Below, in pieces: positions 1 through 9,719 of a DNA stretch of 64,000 nt (its first letter is position 1; each line of letters opens with the position of its first letter). Location: assembly GCA_946811695.1 (NCBI GenBank), contig OX328124.1:56302603-56366602 (forward strand). Direction: 5' to 3'. The translations under genes were made by a program, and so were the position numbers. The notes below the pieces were generated by a model. The model searched no databases, was not told the origin of the DNA, and was given only the letters and a program-made list of their open reading frames with translations. Origin of the DNA: Gonocerus acuteangulatus. Its lineage: Eukaryota > Arthropoda > Insecta > Hemiptera > Coreidae.

Positions 1-713
1 TCTGTTTTATTGTCAAATACATTATACAACTATAAGCAATTTAAAAATAACAAGGAATAAAAACAGACAAAAAGGACCGTTCGAATAAACGAAATCAATT
101 ACTTCAAAGATTAAGCACTTATTTCTCCGATTGACATCACCTAATCAAAAATTGTTTCAGAATCTTTTTTGTAGAGAATTTATAAAGGTTTCAAATAATT
201 TCTATCCACTTATCACGATTTCCCACCGTGTTCGAGATATTAATGAAATTATACGAAGTTCCCAAAACTTTTCATGTCTGTTCATAAAATATTTTATTCT
301 AACCCTTCCTTAACTCCAAACGTAAACCAAAAGTTTAACATGTTAGTTTTTATGAAATTCAAACATGCAAAAAATGTTTTAACTGAATCCCTTGATTCTA
401 AGTAACCAAACCAAAAACTCGATTTAACAACTTTTTTTCCGATTTTCTCAGAAACGGTTAAAGCTATCGCCTTAAAAATGGTTTCATTCGTTTTACTGGC
501 CCAAGAAGCCTATAAAACGAGTACTTACAAACATATGAACTCAAAAACATAAGCGTTACAATTTTTATTGCACGAATTTCGCCCCAAACGCGATCTTCCA
601 GTGGGCGGATTTTGCTGGTTAACGAACTTGACCTTTCAAATTGGACAACGGATTTTTGTACCAAATTTCATCAGAATCGGACCATTAGGGACGCCGGAAA
701 TCCGCGAACAGAC

Positions 714-790
<77 letters not shown>

Positions 791-870
791 CATATACATA
801 CAAATTTGAAACACCGTTATTTTCGGTCTCTAGGGGTTCTGAAACGCGAAATTTTCTAGTCGGCACTTCC
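1..870. repeat. Dispersed repeat family R1, copy 1
   Basis: The stretch from about 90 to 700 is clearly related to 42683-43040 (shared wording such as 'aagcacttatttctccgat', 'ttcgagatattaa' and 'ccttccttaactccaaa'). It also resembles 32880-33310 and 60170-60340 more weakly. It has no protein-coding character; the short open frames over it are chance or TA-microsatellite frames. The class of element is not recognised. The copy is interrupted by the TA microsatellite at 713-801. Its right end runs into a hairpin at 898-931. The homology was judged by eye, and the true borders are not known. Confidence 0.6.
713..801. repeat. (TA)n microsatellite with CATA interruptions
   Basis: Imperfect TA dinucleotide array. 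It generates several spurious IYIY open frames on both strands. Confidence 0.95.
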
Positions 871-897
871 AGATTGTTTCATGAGATCAACCTTATA

Positions 898-940
898 AGC
901 GGTTCCTCCCTATGAAGGGAGGGAGGAACCGCACTAAAAA
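898..940. repeat. Terminal hairpin of family R1 followed by CTAA
   Basis: A near-perfect hairpin has arms GCGGTTCCTCCC and GGGAGGAACCGC, followed by ACTAAAA. A related right half followed by GCTAAAA occurs at 17466-17493. Hairpins or hairpin relics also end the related copies near 18130, 19970 and 24765. A hairpin plus CTRR is reminiscent of Helitron 3' ends, but the next base is A rather than the expected T, so the class is left open. Confidence 0.55.
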
Positions 941-1079
941 ATACACAACAACAAAAACATAAATACCACAGGAAAAATTACTGATATAAAAAGGATTGAA
1001 ATATAAGAACTAAAAAATGAATGGCTGCCTCAGGTAAATAACAAATATTACTTTTTTAAATCTTTAATTAAGAAAAACT

Positions 1080-1160
1080 AACTTGCCAGGCTGGGATTTG
1101 AACTCAGTTTTTCTGCTCACAATGCAGGGGCCGTAACCAAATAGGATACGAGGCTTCATA
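1080..1160 (-). repeat. tRNA-like / SINE head relic
   Basis: Read on the minus strand, this stretch contains an A-box-like TTTGGTTACGG and a B-box-like GAGTTCAAATCCC at tRNA-like spacing. The acceptor-stem halves do not pair, so a functional tRNA gene is not supported. It is more likely an old tRNA-derived SINE head or a tRNA pseudogene. Confidence 0.45.
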
Positions 1161-1403
1161 TCACAGAATGGCAAGCTGCTAAGAGCTGTAATGGAGCAAG
1201 GCTACAGTAGCCGGGATAGTGTTAGATATATCTGAAGACAGACTACTCAAATGTATGAAACCATGGTATATAAATAAATTATTTTTCATATCGTCAGCAT
1301 ACAACAATTTATCTTAGTTTAAATTCTAGAATGAGTAGCCACTCTGGGCCCTTAAAGACAGTGGCTAAAATAATGCTTATCTTGTTATGAAATAGGATAA
1401 ATC

Positions 1404-1581
1404 GGGTCTCCCGTGGTTTAGTGGCTAGCCCCTTAGATTCGTAAGCGGATGATGGGTTCGATCCCCACCGGCAGCAGGAATTTTCTCATCTCAGGGCTCC
1501 TGGAAAATTCCTGGCTGCACCCTGGATGTCGGCACTAATGGCCCAGATTTGTCGATGCGCCGTTAAAAAAAAAGAAAAAAA
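1404..1581 (+). mobile_element. tRNA-derived SINE (family S1)
   Basis: The head carries a pol III A box (TGGTTTAGTGG) and B box (GGGTTCGATCCC). A roughly 100-base body follows and ends in GCGCCGTT plus an A-rich tail. The copy at 54350-54532 on the other strand aligns with it through both head and body: GGTCTCCC..GTG start, GGCTGCACC in the middle, GCGC..CCGT end. The two copies define a dispersed SINE family mobilised by LINE machinery. The whole unit is about 175 bases long and non-coding. Confidence 0.75.
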
Positions 1582-1599
1582 GTGAAAAAGCTTTCAATT

Positions 1600-2990
1600 A
1601 AAGGAATTTTATAATATTTATATTATATTATCCAAGTTAATGCAACGTTTATTACAGTACTTTATTGCCGTACTACAGGCATAATTCTTCAAGGAATTAT
1701 TAGACATGTTTCAGCTAAGGTATCATGTTAGAGAAATACTCCATGTAATTTATGGATAAAGGTTGGCATTATGATTTTATCTATAACCCTATAGAGATGG
1801 CAGCAGTCATATGAGCAAGGGTACCTGGTGACGGGACCCTCCCCATACCTGCCTGTCCCTCCTGACGGCTACTAGCTAGCTCCTTTCCATGCGCTCGCTC
1901 AATAATTGTCTTTTTTTTTTTTGTTTTTTTTAGATTTGTGTTCTCGTGTTAGTAATATATATATATATATATATTCTTTAATTAGTTTAGAGCCCTTTCC
2001 ACATAACACCTTTGTACTACTGATAGAAAACTTATATCCCTGGAAACAGCAATGCTTCCTCAGCAAATTACATTGTTTATGCTTCGGAAAAAGCCCACAG
2101 TCTTCTTCGAAATCCTAGAATGCTCTTCGATATTACTTCCTGGAGCTGAGGAAGGGCTGGGCTGCGATGTTTCATCTTCCGAGAAGTCTCAAACACCTCT
2201 ACTATGAAATCTACTATGAAATCTCACGAATAGTCTAAAAGAACTGGAGAAGCCCCCTCTCAGTTTTGCCCTCCTGACTAGTTACTACCTGCTTGGAGTT
2301 CTATCTCGCTCTTAAAGTGTTCTGATGTACTTAAGATTTATTTAAGAGGTTCCTTCCTTTCGTTGGGTGCCCATGACCTCCCGCGGTTGAATACACCCTT
2401 CAGAACGATAAAAAAAAAGAAAAAAAAAAAAAGAAAAAAGTGTTCTGAAAAGGATTGAGAAAACAAAGCTGTTTGCTTTTCAGAGCAGCCTTTCATCCCG
2501 TTCCATTGACTGCAAGCACTGTATGGTGCTGATAGTTTTTATGCAAATTTATTTACAAATTATTTAGCAATTTTTTTTTAATTATTCCTACTATGTTATA
2601 AATATGTGATTAATTATAAAAAAAAAAAAAAATGATCTGTCAGATGGGAAGAAAATTAAAATCAATCGCAGTGGTAGCCCAAAGTGAGCCAAAATGGTAG
2701 CATCATTGAACGTGTTAAACAACATTACATTTGCAGCAGGTATTTCTGACATTACTGATCCTAGATTTTGATCTTGACAGATGATATCACTGTTAGTTAA
2801 TTTGCTTCCTCTCCTTTTTTGTTTTTGAAAAAAGAAGGGAATTTGCTCGGCTAGGACAGTGTAACCACACTTTTATCAGAAATTCTGTGTTCCATTATTG
2901 TTAAATTAGGAAAAACAAAATAAAGTTTACAAGTCTTAAGCTTATTTGTTAATATAGTTGTTACAATAAGAAGTGAATATTAAAATGTTT
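1600..2990. other. Non-coding stretch upstream of the ATF6 exons
   Basis: It holds a short TA microsatellite (1954-1974), a 12-base direct repeat (tctactatgaaa, near 2200-2222) and an A-rich simple tract at 2410-2440. I see no exon with protein similarity here. It is probably intron of the ATF6 gene, because the exon at 2994 begins inside a codon. Confidence 0.5.
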
Positions 2991-2993
2991 TAG

Positions 2994-3175
2994 GAGAGGA
3001 GGTATCAGTGCCCTTGAGCTCTATCGACCTCCATTTCCTGGATCTTTGCCAAGGAGAGATGACACCTTTTATGTATTTTCTTTCTCATCGGACCATCTTC
3101 TTGTCCCAGCTCTTGCTCATGATAAGACTCTTCGACCTAAGATGTCTTTCCTCATACCAACTGTTCCTTTAAATG
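2994..3175 (+). CDS. ATF6: ATF6 homologue, third-last coding exon (luminal domain)
   Basis: ATF6 is an ER-membrane bZIP transcription factor. On ER stress it moves to the Golgi and is cut by site-1 and site-2 proteases, and its N-terminal half then activates chaperone genes. This exon encodes part of the C-terminal luminal, stress-sensing region. Its translation includes RRDDTFYVFSFSSDHLLVPA and then TLRPKMSFLIPT, which match the conserved ATF6 luminal block (DDTFYV.SF..DHLL.PA, then T.RPKMS..P) by recognition of the family. The acceptor is a T-rich tract ending TTTTAG at 2993 and the donor is G|GTACAT at 3176. The exon starts with the last base of a split codon and ends with the first base of another. 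Earlier exons (bZIP, transmembrane segment) are not visible and should lie upstream of the window. Confidence 0.85.
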
Positions 3176-3268
3176 GTACATTATATCTATTTTTTATTCT
3201 CCTAATTTTAAGATTCATCTGGCTAATTAGTAAAAGAAAAAAAATTACCTTTATAGATTCAGCATTAG
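3176..3268 (+). other. Mini-intron of ATF6, in frame and stop-free
   Basis: A 93-base T-rich intron with GT..AG ends. It is 31 codons long with no stop in the gene's frame, and it would read as a hydrophobic stretch (LYLFFILLILRFIWLI) followed by SKRKK. Confidence 0.7.
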
Positions 3269-3403
3269 TGAATGGGTCAGTGCCCATGATGCAAGTAGAT
3301 TGTGAGGTGCTTGCTACAAAATCTGTTGAATTAACTGAAGAGGACTTCAGAACATTCAAACCAAAGCAAGAGTCATCAGGGAAAAATAGTTCATCTTCTA
3401 ATG
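3269..3403 (+). CDS. ATF6: ATF6 homologue, second-last coding exon
   Basis: The intron 3176-3268 is only 93 bases. Joining across it restores a Val codon and gives LNVNGSVPMMQVDCEVLATK. The MMQ(I/V)DC block is diagnostic of ATF6. The cysteine corresponds to the second of the two luminal cysteines (Cys618 in human ATF6-alpha), which take part in redox-regulated disulfides. NGS and NSS sequons are possible N-glycosylation sites in the lumen. The donor is AATG|GTATTA at 3404. The intron length is a multiple of three and has no stop, so unspliced RNA stays open. I prefer the spliced form because the inserted residues are absent from known ATF6 proteins. Confidence 0.85.
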
Positions 3404-3498
3404 GTATTATTTACTATTTATCTTTTTGAAAGTAATAAGTCTTCTTAGACGAGTAACACTGATTTATTATTATTATTATTATTAAATTTTATATATAA

Positions 3499-3503
<5 letters not shown>

Positions 3504-3552
<49 letters not shown>
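3504..3552. repeat. (TA)n microsatellite in ATF6 intron
   Basis: Pure AT dinucleotide run of about 49 bases inside the last intron. Confidence 0.95.
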
Positions 3553-3556
<4 letters not shown>

Positions 3557-4004
3557 GAAGTAGAGGGCAATATATAAAATAAAGTAGCACAAAAAAGACA
3601 AATAAAGCGCTACTTTTTTAATGACCATAACCAAATAAAACAAAAAAAAGAAGAGGATATACTTAATTGGATCAAAAGTACTGTAGATAAGTGCAATTAC
3701 TTATTATGTTTATTGTAACCTTCAATAATACCGAATTACTTAAATGTGCGGAAGGTTATTTCTGCTCCAAACCTGTATTTCTCTGTTCTACATGTTCTGT
3801 GTCATTATAGTGCACGCCTCTTCAGGAGCTTATAACTAAAAATATTTCTGGTCACAGTAGCAAAAAAGTATAGAAAGCCCATGGGGCTAAACCTTCCACC
3901 TACCTGGGCTGAGTCAATACTCAGAGGGGTTCTGGGTGCTGAAAGATGATAGAGGAACTTTCTGTACATTTAATTAAGGACTTCAAATTTTGGTCTACTA
4001 GAGT

Positions 4005-4007
<3 letters not shown>

Positions 4008-4090
<83 letters not shown>
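4008..4090. repeat. Compound (TA)n(TG)n microsatellite in ATF6 intron
   Basis: About 50 bases of TA pass directly into about 30 bases of TG. The open frames here (IYIY, HTHT) are artefacts of the repeat. Confidence 0.95.
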
Positions 4091-4092
<2 letters not shown>

Positions 4093-4596
4093 TTGTATTT
4101 ATTAAGCAATACAATTTAGTCATATAAATAGAATATGTTTGTATAATAGTTAAGACAGAAAAAATAGGTAAGTATAAGTATGTCTTCCAAGAATAAACAC
4201 GAATACCTTCAATTATTACAATTTCACCAATACACAATACTACTGATACTCAAATATCAGAAAAATAAGAAGTATATAAGTAATTTCAGTAAGAAGTATA
4301 AGAAGTATTTCATGGCTTCCGTGCAACCTGTTGGGGCTCTGCTTGCCATCTACATTAAGACTAACTTTAAGCCATTGTATGTTTGGTGAGCAGACTACAC
4401 AAGCCTTCTTCTAATGGCTCCTTAAGAAATTGCATGGATGTCACAAAACATGTGGAGTAATGTTTAAAATAAAGTACAAAACAAAAAGTGAAAGAATTGC
4501 TACGTTTTTAATGACCTACAACACATAAAACAAGAAAGGTAAGTAGATAATTATATTAATTTATTTTTTCTATATTCAAATTTATTTTTGTTTCAG

Positions 4597-4721
4597 ATGA
4601 TTTGAAGAATATGAACTATCGTCCTTACTTTATCGGAGCTACAAAGCCAGATTCTCAGATAGATCACAACTTCGATAGTTACTTGAAGCATGTTTATCGG
4701 ACTGGAAATTCGTTACCCTAA
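4597..4721 (+). CDS. ATF6: ATF6 homologue, terminal coding exon
   Basis: A polypyrimidine tract and CAG acceptor at 4591-4596 precede this exon. It continues the frame left by the exon ending at 3403 (split codon G|AT, Asp) and reads DLKNMNYRPYFIGATK and onward to TAA at 4719-4721. The three exons together give exactly 146 residues plus stop in one consistent frame, which supports the splice model. The extreme C-terminus is poorly conserved in ATF6 proteins, so this exon rests on splice signals, phase and frame rather than on similarity. The intron before it (3404-4596) contains two TA/TG microsatellites. Confidence 0.7.
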
Positions 4722-5400
4722 CTTTCTAGGGTTTTAATTTAATTTTTGATTTGATCTCATTTTGTAGATAAAGAAGAGGACAAAATCATCCTCTTAGGCA
4801 CCCATTGTGGTCTGGTTCTACAGCAATTTATGATGTGTAATTTTTTGGTTGGAGTTATATTTTAAAACTGAGGAGATATTTAAATGCTCTATTGACAGGG
4901 TTCATTCCTCAAACTATGGTTTGTCTATTCGAGTTTGATAGCTGATTTGTAAAAAGTGAATTTTATTTGTAGTTTTTGTATAGGGATAGAGTTAGATGAT
5001 ATATTTTGCACTTACAGATGCTCTGGCTGCTTCTTAAGAAGAAGCTTATATTTTGGGTTTGTGTAGGTATATTTGATTTATACATAGTTTTGTATATATT
5101 TTTATTTAATATAGTTTGATTTGAAGGATTACACAAACAAGTTTATTATTAATTAATAAGAATATGTAACTTTTTAAATATTTAAATGTAGGTAGCAAAA
5201 TTCCAAATATATAAAAAAAATAATATTCATTTAGGTTGTTATGAAATGCTCATGGTCCTCTTCAGGCTCACCTGGGTTGTAAACCGTGTAGATATTTCAT
5301 TATAAAGTGTAGAATATATTTTAAATATATTGAATTTCCTTCTTTATTTATGAACTAAAAGATAAATAAATAAGAATAAAGCATTGAATATTTATGCTAT
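4722..5400 (+). terminator. Probable ATF6 3' UTR and polyadenylation signals
   Basis: After the TAA at 4719 the sequence is AT-rich and closed in all frames. Two AATAAA hexamers at 5365-5370 and 5375-5380 are followed by T/GT-rich sequence, making a cleavage site near 5395-5410 plausible. The call rests on position and signal only. Confidence 0.4.
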
Positions 5401-8400
5401 TTTATTTTTTATAAAATTTATAATTTTTTAACGTATTTGTTACTTTTATAAAAATAATAGTGTTTATTAACTTAGCTTTAGAATAGAAAACAATTTACAG
5501 TCCAAAGCCTAATTGCAATATTGTAATGCTAGTTGTGTCTTACAATATTCAATTCAAATGTATTATTATTTTAAAAGGAAAATTTGAAAACAGTTACCTG
5601 TTGAAATTAATTTGAAAATTGTAATATTGAACAATAATTACCTATCCCACCCACCTTATACAAATTTAAGTATTTTGTATGAAACAAGGAAGAAAACAAT
5701 TACTTTTTAAGTTGTATTTATACATGTAATATTGTCCGCTGGGAAGGATACTTGTAAATATTCATTTACAGAATTCTTGCGAAATCAATTATTTTTTTCT
5801 ATTGCAGCCCAGCTATTTAAAAGTACAGTAAGGTTTCTATGCTCAAGCATAGAAAATATTCCTATTTCTTAAAATATTCTTTAATCATTATTATCTTCAT
5901 GTACAGGTCATCAATTATTACTGAAAGAAAGAAAGAACACTATTAAAATTAAAATGAGGCTGCCCAAATTAATATGGTTGCTAAGCAACACAGCTGGACA
6001 ATCAATCTGTGGATAATAGTCTGACTAGTTTTCTTGGTTTCACAGAGTGTTATACGTCTGGGGATTTGTAAATTGTACAAATTCCTTTTTTACTGTCCTA
6101 CATGGTGATGATCTACATAAGTTCTCATCAGAATTGTTTAGTCGAAAATATGGTGTTTAATTATCCCAAGGGAATCTACTAATATTTTTATGGCTATGAG
6201 CGGGAGGTTATTCATATCAATGCCGAGTTCCTGAAAGAAAGTGCTGGTTTCCTTAGTTTTGGTTCCTCGAGCTCCGAACCATAGCCCTTTAATTTAGTAT
6301 AAAAGCCGAAATAAATTAATAAAAGGTAGTATAACTTTCTCCAGAACAAAGTTTTCTGAATCATACCACTGAACTTCCCAGCTTGCGACATGTTCTGATG
6401 ACTTGTGAAATATATTAATTGCGATTGATGACAGCTTGATGATTGCAGATTTTTAACTTTTATTATGCCAAAAGTATTTATTTGTCTCATATTACATCTT
6501 TAACAAATGTCCCTATGTATTTTAATCTATTGTGCCTGTATTTTGCATGGAATATGAAATGATTTTTTTCAGCAATATCTATAGTCAATCGTTAGCAGCT
6601 TTTCCTAACTCCCCACCCTTGGTATTTTGTTGGCACTAAGGTCTCAGTATTTATACTTAAGTTTATTTTATCTAACTTTTATATTAATTTGTTTACTTTT
6701 AAGCACAATATTTACTTTAATTGACAATGGTGCTTGATGGTTATTTTATTGTTAAAATAACTCTTATGTATGAAAGATTATCTGATTTTTATATTAGTTA
6801 ATAGTTAACAAAACTTTGTATGGAAAGTAATTAATTGGGATTCATTTTAATTTTATTTATCAAATACTTTCTTTCATTTTGTCACAAAAAAGTACCTGAG
6901 TATGAATTCATGATTTTTTTGTAGCATGCCATGCATCACTAATTTATAGCTATTACAATCCCAAAAGTGGAGTTAGATTGTTTTATTACTGTAATTGTTC
7001 CTTTATTAATTGAATCACTTGACATTACGTACACTTTAAATTAGTTAATCAATAACTTGTTACATTTACTCATTTATACTAAAAACGTTTTAATTCTTTT
7101 GACTGACAGAACCGACACTTCTACATTAGTGCCCTTAATATGTTTTTTTTTTTAAATATAAAAAATAGAGTACAAAAAAATATAATTAAATCCTCTGTCG
7201 CCTGGTAAAAGTCAATATTACGGCTATCTTTTCTTTCAATATTGTTTCTGTGCATATAGCTAAATAAAAAACTGCATTATACACATCATTAGAAACAAAA
7301 ACCGAATAATTCTTCATCCATAAAGCTCTTAATGTCTCTATGGCTTGGTTGGAATATTTAATTTTAGGTACTGGCAAAAAAGAAAGATCAATCAAATAAA
7401 TACAATTAATCATTTCCCTTTGTGTTTGACTTCCACAGCTCTTCTTCAGTGTTGAAGGTCCTAAACTGTTTTATTTATAAGTGTATTCTCCTGGAGAGGT
7501 GCCACTTTGTTGTGAAACACACAGGAAAGTTTTTACAACTATTTAAAAGTGTATGTTGAAGTTGATCTTACAATTTATAAATCAGTGGTTTAAGTGTCAT
7601 TCAGTTTACAATTATTTGATGTTTGATGATCTCAATAAATTGGTCAGTACTTACTTATTTTATTTAAATTCATTAAAAAGTCCATTTTGTTTGTCAGGAT
7701 TAGATATGTTATTGTAAGTTGTATATATATTTTGTTGTGATAAAATAAGAATAAATTTTCTTCCTCAGCGACTATGAATTGAATAAATTATTATCAGAGG
7801 TTTGTAATTTGTTTTGCTATTCTAAATAATGATTTACTCATCTTGTATTAATCAATGCATTTTTGTGATATAATTCTTCTTTTCAGTTGTCTTAAGGTTG
7901 TATAATGCATCATTTAAATTTATAATTATTAATTTTACTCGAAAATATAAATTACTTAAAGTGGTTAACAACGTGTATACAATCATTTATTCATATTTAT
8001 TTAGTTTTGAAAAATATTTATTAGATGTATAATTTGATATATTTTATATAGTTTATTAATGTTATTTATTTATTCACTATTTATTAATTTAACAAACACA
8101 TATGTGCAATAAATACATATAAGTTATATTGAAATATTTTATTTTATGAACACCAATAATAACAATCTCATTTTGGTTTTCTTATTTTTTTTTATTTTTT
8201 TTTTATTTATTTTTTTGTAAATACTTGTAGAAATTCTGCGTTACTTGAAAGAAGTCCTTCATGTGTCAGTGGATTTGAAACTTTTTTATTTATTTATTTC
8301 ATTCATTAAAAATATCAAAATGATTATTCATCATGTTTCTAAAACAAAGATCTTATATCTTCTAGTTTTAATTTTGAAAACTTTTGCATGTGTGGGTCTT

Positions 8401-8890
8401 ATAAAAAATGTAATAAAATTAAAAAAAATAAAATGATTAGAGCACAGCCATAGTGGTATGCTTACAAGGGTTCATTTTTGTCTTCGCTCTCCAGGAATAC
8501 ATATTTTCTGCAAGAGCTTCCGTTCTTTCTTACCTTTTTTGTAGGAACAATTAGGCTGCCTTGTACTTTATTAGTGCTCATTGTCCTGTCAGGGAGAACA
8601 TTCAAGCATTATGGTTAACCCAGTTCACTCTTATTTGAGAAGTTTACTTCAGACTGCTATATCAATTTTCTTGTCATATTCACTGTATACTGGAAAATGT
8701 TGCCACTAGAAAAACAATTGGGTGACTTTTCACTATTGCAAGTTCTTAAGTTCTTGAGTAGTACAAGGTTATCTCTGGGAGATATTTCATTTGAAGGTCA
8801 TTCATCTTTACCTTTTTTTCATAAAGAAAGAAAATAAAAAACAAACACAGGTACCACCTGCAATATAGCCCTTTATACCTGCCTCCCTTT
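5400..8890. other. AT-rich intergenic stretch, nothing recognised
   Basis: About 3.5 kb of very AT-rich DNA with T-rich and A-rich runs (for example 8180-8220). I find no protein similarity, tRNA, TIR pair or long repeat. The short open frames at 6212-6490 and 7186-7413 look random. Confidence 0.6.
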
Positions 8891-8897
8891 CCATTAA

Positions 8898-9112
8898 CAA
8901 CATTTTATGACGTAGATGGAGATAGTTATCCGCTGTAGAGATACGAAGACAGGTATAGTTGGGATTCGGCTAGGAGAAAAAACGTCAGACTTTCAAAAAG
9001 AAATCTGTATTTTGCAGTCGAAACGTCCAAAATACAGATTTCTTTTTGAAAGTCTGACGTTTTTTCTACTAGCCGAATCCCAACTATACCTGTCTTCAAA
9101 CATTTTATGACT
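8898..9112. mobile_element. Foldback insertion FB1 with 13-base target duplication
   Basis: A direct repeat, AACATTTTATGAC (from about 8899 and from 9100), flanks an insertion of about 187 bases. Inside it, arms 8945-9013 and 9029-9097 (69 bases each) are inverted copies with one mismatch, around a 15-base spacer GCAGTCGAAACGTCC. The spacer contains GAAACGTC, the 3' half of a hammerhead-like core. The arms contain TTGGGATTCGGCTAG, a terminal motif shared with the element at 21944. Read as a small non-autonomous retroelement copied head-to-head. Confidence 0.75.
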
Positions 9113-9463
9113 TTATGACACCTTACTGTACCATCTTCTATGTTCTCTGTCCATTGGGTGGTCCAGAACCTCCCCCCCCCCCCTCACCAACTCCTTTCTT
9201 CCTATGTTTCCCTGTATTAACTGTCAGAAATGATCCCGCATTTGTGAGGAATAGTTCTCTATCTTCCCATCGGTAAGCCCATATTGTTATTTTTATATCT
9301 AATCTAATATGTAATCTGTTATTCTTATATATGTTCTCCTAATAATCCAAACACTTCTAGAGCACATTGTTCTTCTATATATTATGTTCTAGTATTTTAT
9401 GTTTTTGTCTTTTTCCATATATGTATGTATGTATGTATATATGTATGTGTATTTGTGTTTGTA

Positions 9464-9525
<62 letters not shown>
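9464..9525. repeat. (TA)n microsatellite
   Basis: Pure TA run of about 60 bases, roughly 50 bases upstream of a hammerhead-like motif. Confidence 0.95.
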
Positions 9526-9527
<2 letters not shown>

Positions 9528-9572
9528 GTAAGTATATTTCAGTATTACATCCGTCCTACTTGTTTTTTTATA

Positions 9573-9612
9573 GCCCTGATGAAGGCTTGAAGTTCAAGCC
9601 GAAACGTCGGCA
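9573..9612 (+). ncRNA. Hammerhead ribozyme-like motif HH1
   Basis: Core CTGATGA (9576-9582), one extra A, stem II GGCTTG/CAAGCC closed by AAGTT, then GAAA (9601-9604), CGTC and GGC. GCC before the core can pair with GGC after the GTC as a minimal stem I. The ACGT between GAA and C is self-complementary, so stem III would need a second RNA copy. This is the layout described for minimal type-I hammerheads in metazoan Penelope-like elements. Activity is not shown, and the extra base between the core and stem II is unlike canonical hammerheads. Confidence 0.65.
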
Positions 9613-9719
9613 CAATAAAACCATTTTTATGATAAAATGTAGTTTCATTAAGTAGCAGTGACCGAACCCCGACAATCCCTACCTTGCATCATCTACGGTC
9701 AACGATCTCCTCTCAATGA

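Larger units (their letters stand above)
9290..9715 (+). mobile_element. Hammerhead-bearing element end (PLE-type terminus)
   Basis: A TA microsatellite (9464-9525) is followed by the hammerhead-like motif at 9573-9612, about 45 bases of AT-rich DNA, and then ACCGAACCCCGACAATCCCT. That last motif resembles the reverse complement of the ends of FB1 and FB2 (GCCGAAYCCCAACTAT). It therefore looks like a single, non-inverted copy of the same terminal-repeat family. The left border is not defined. Confidence 0.5.

Noticed and set aside
568..915. Frames rich in IYIYIY, HTHT and similar (also at 3921-4237, 12927, 22869, 35786, 36313, 42593)
   Set aside because: Direct translation of TA, TG or CA microsatellites.
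1080..1160. Functional tRNA gene on the minus strand
   Set aside because: A and B boxes are recognisable, but the acceptor stem does not pair and the cloverleaf does not close.
1205..1265. CTGAAGACAGACTACTC..ATGAAACC as a hammerhead core
   Set aside because: No stem II can form between the core and GAAAC.
5240..5290. Another hammerhead-like motif (minus strand CTGAAGAG..)
   Set aside because: No stem II complementarity and no GAAAC at the right distance.
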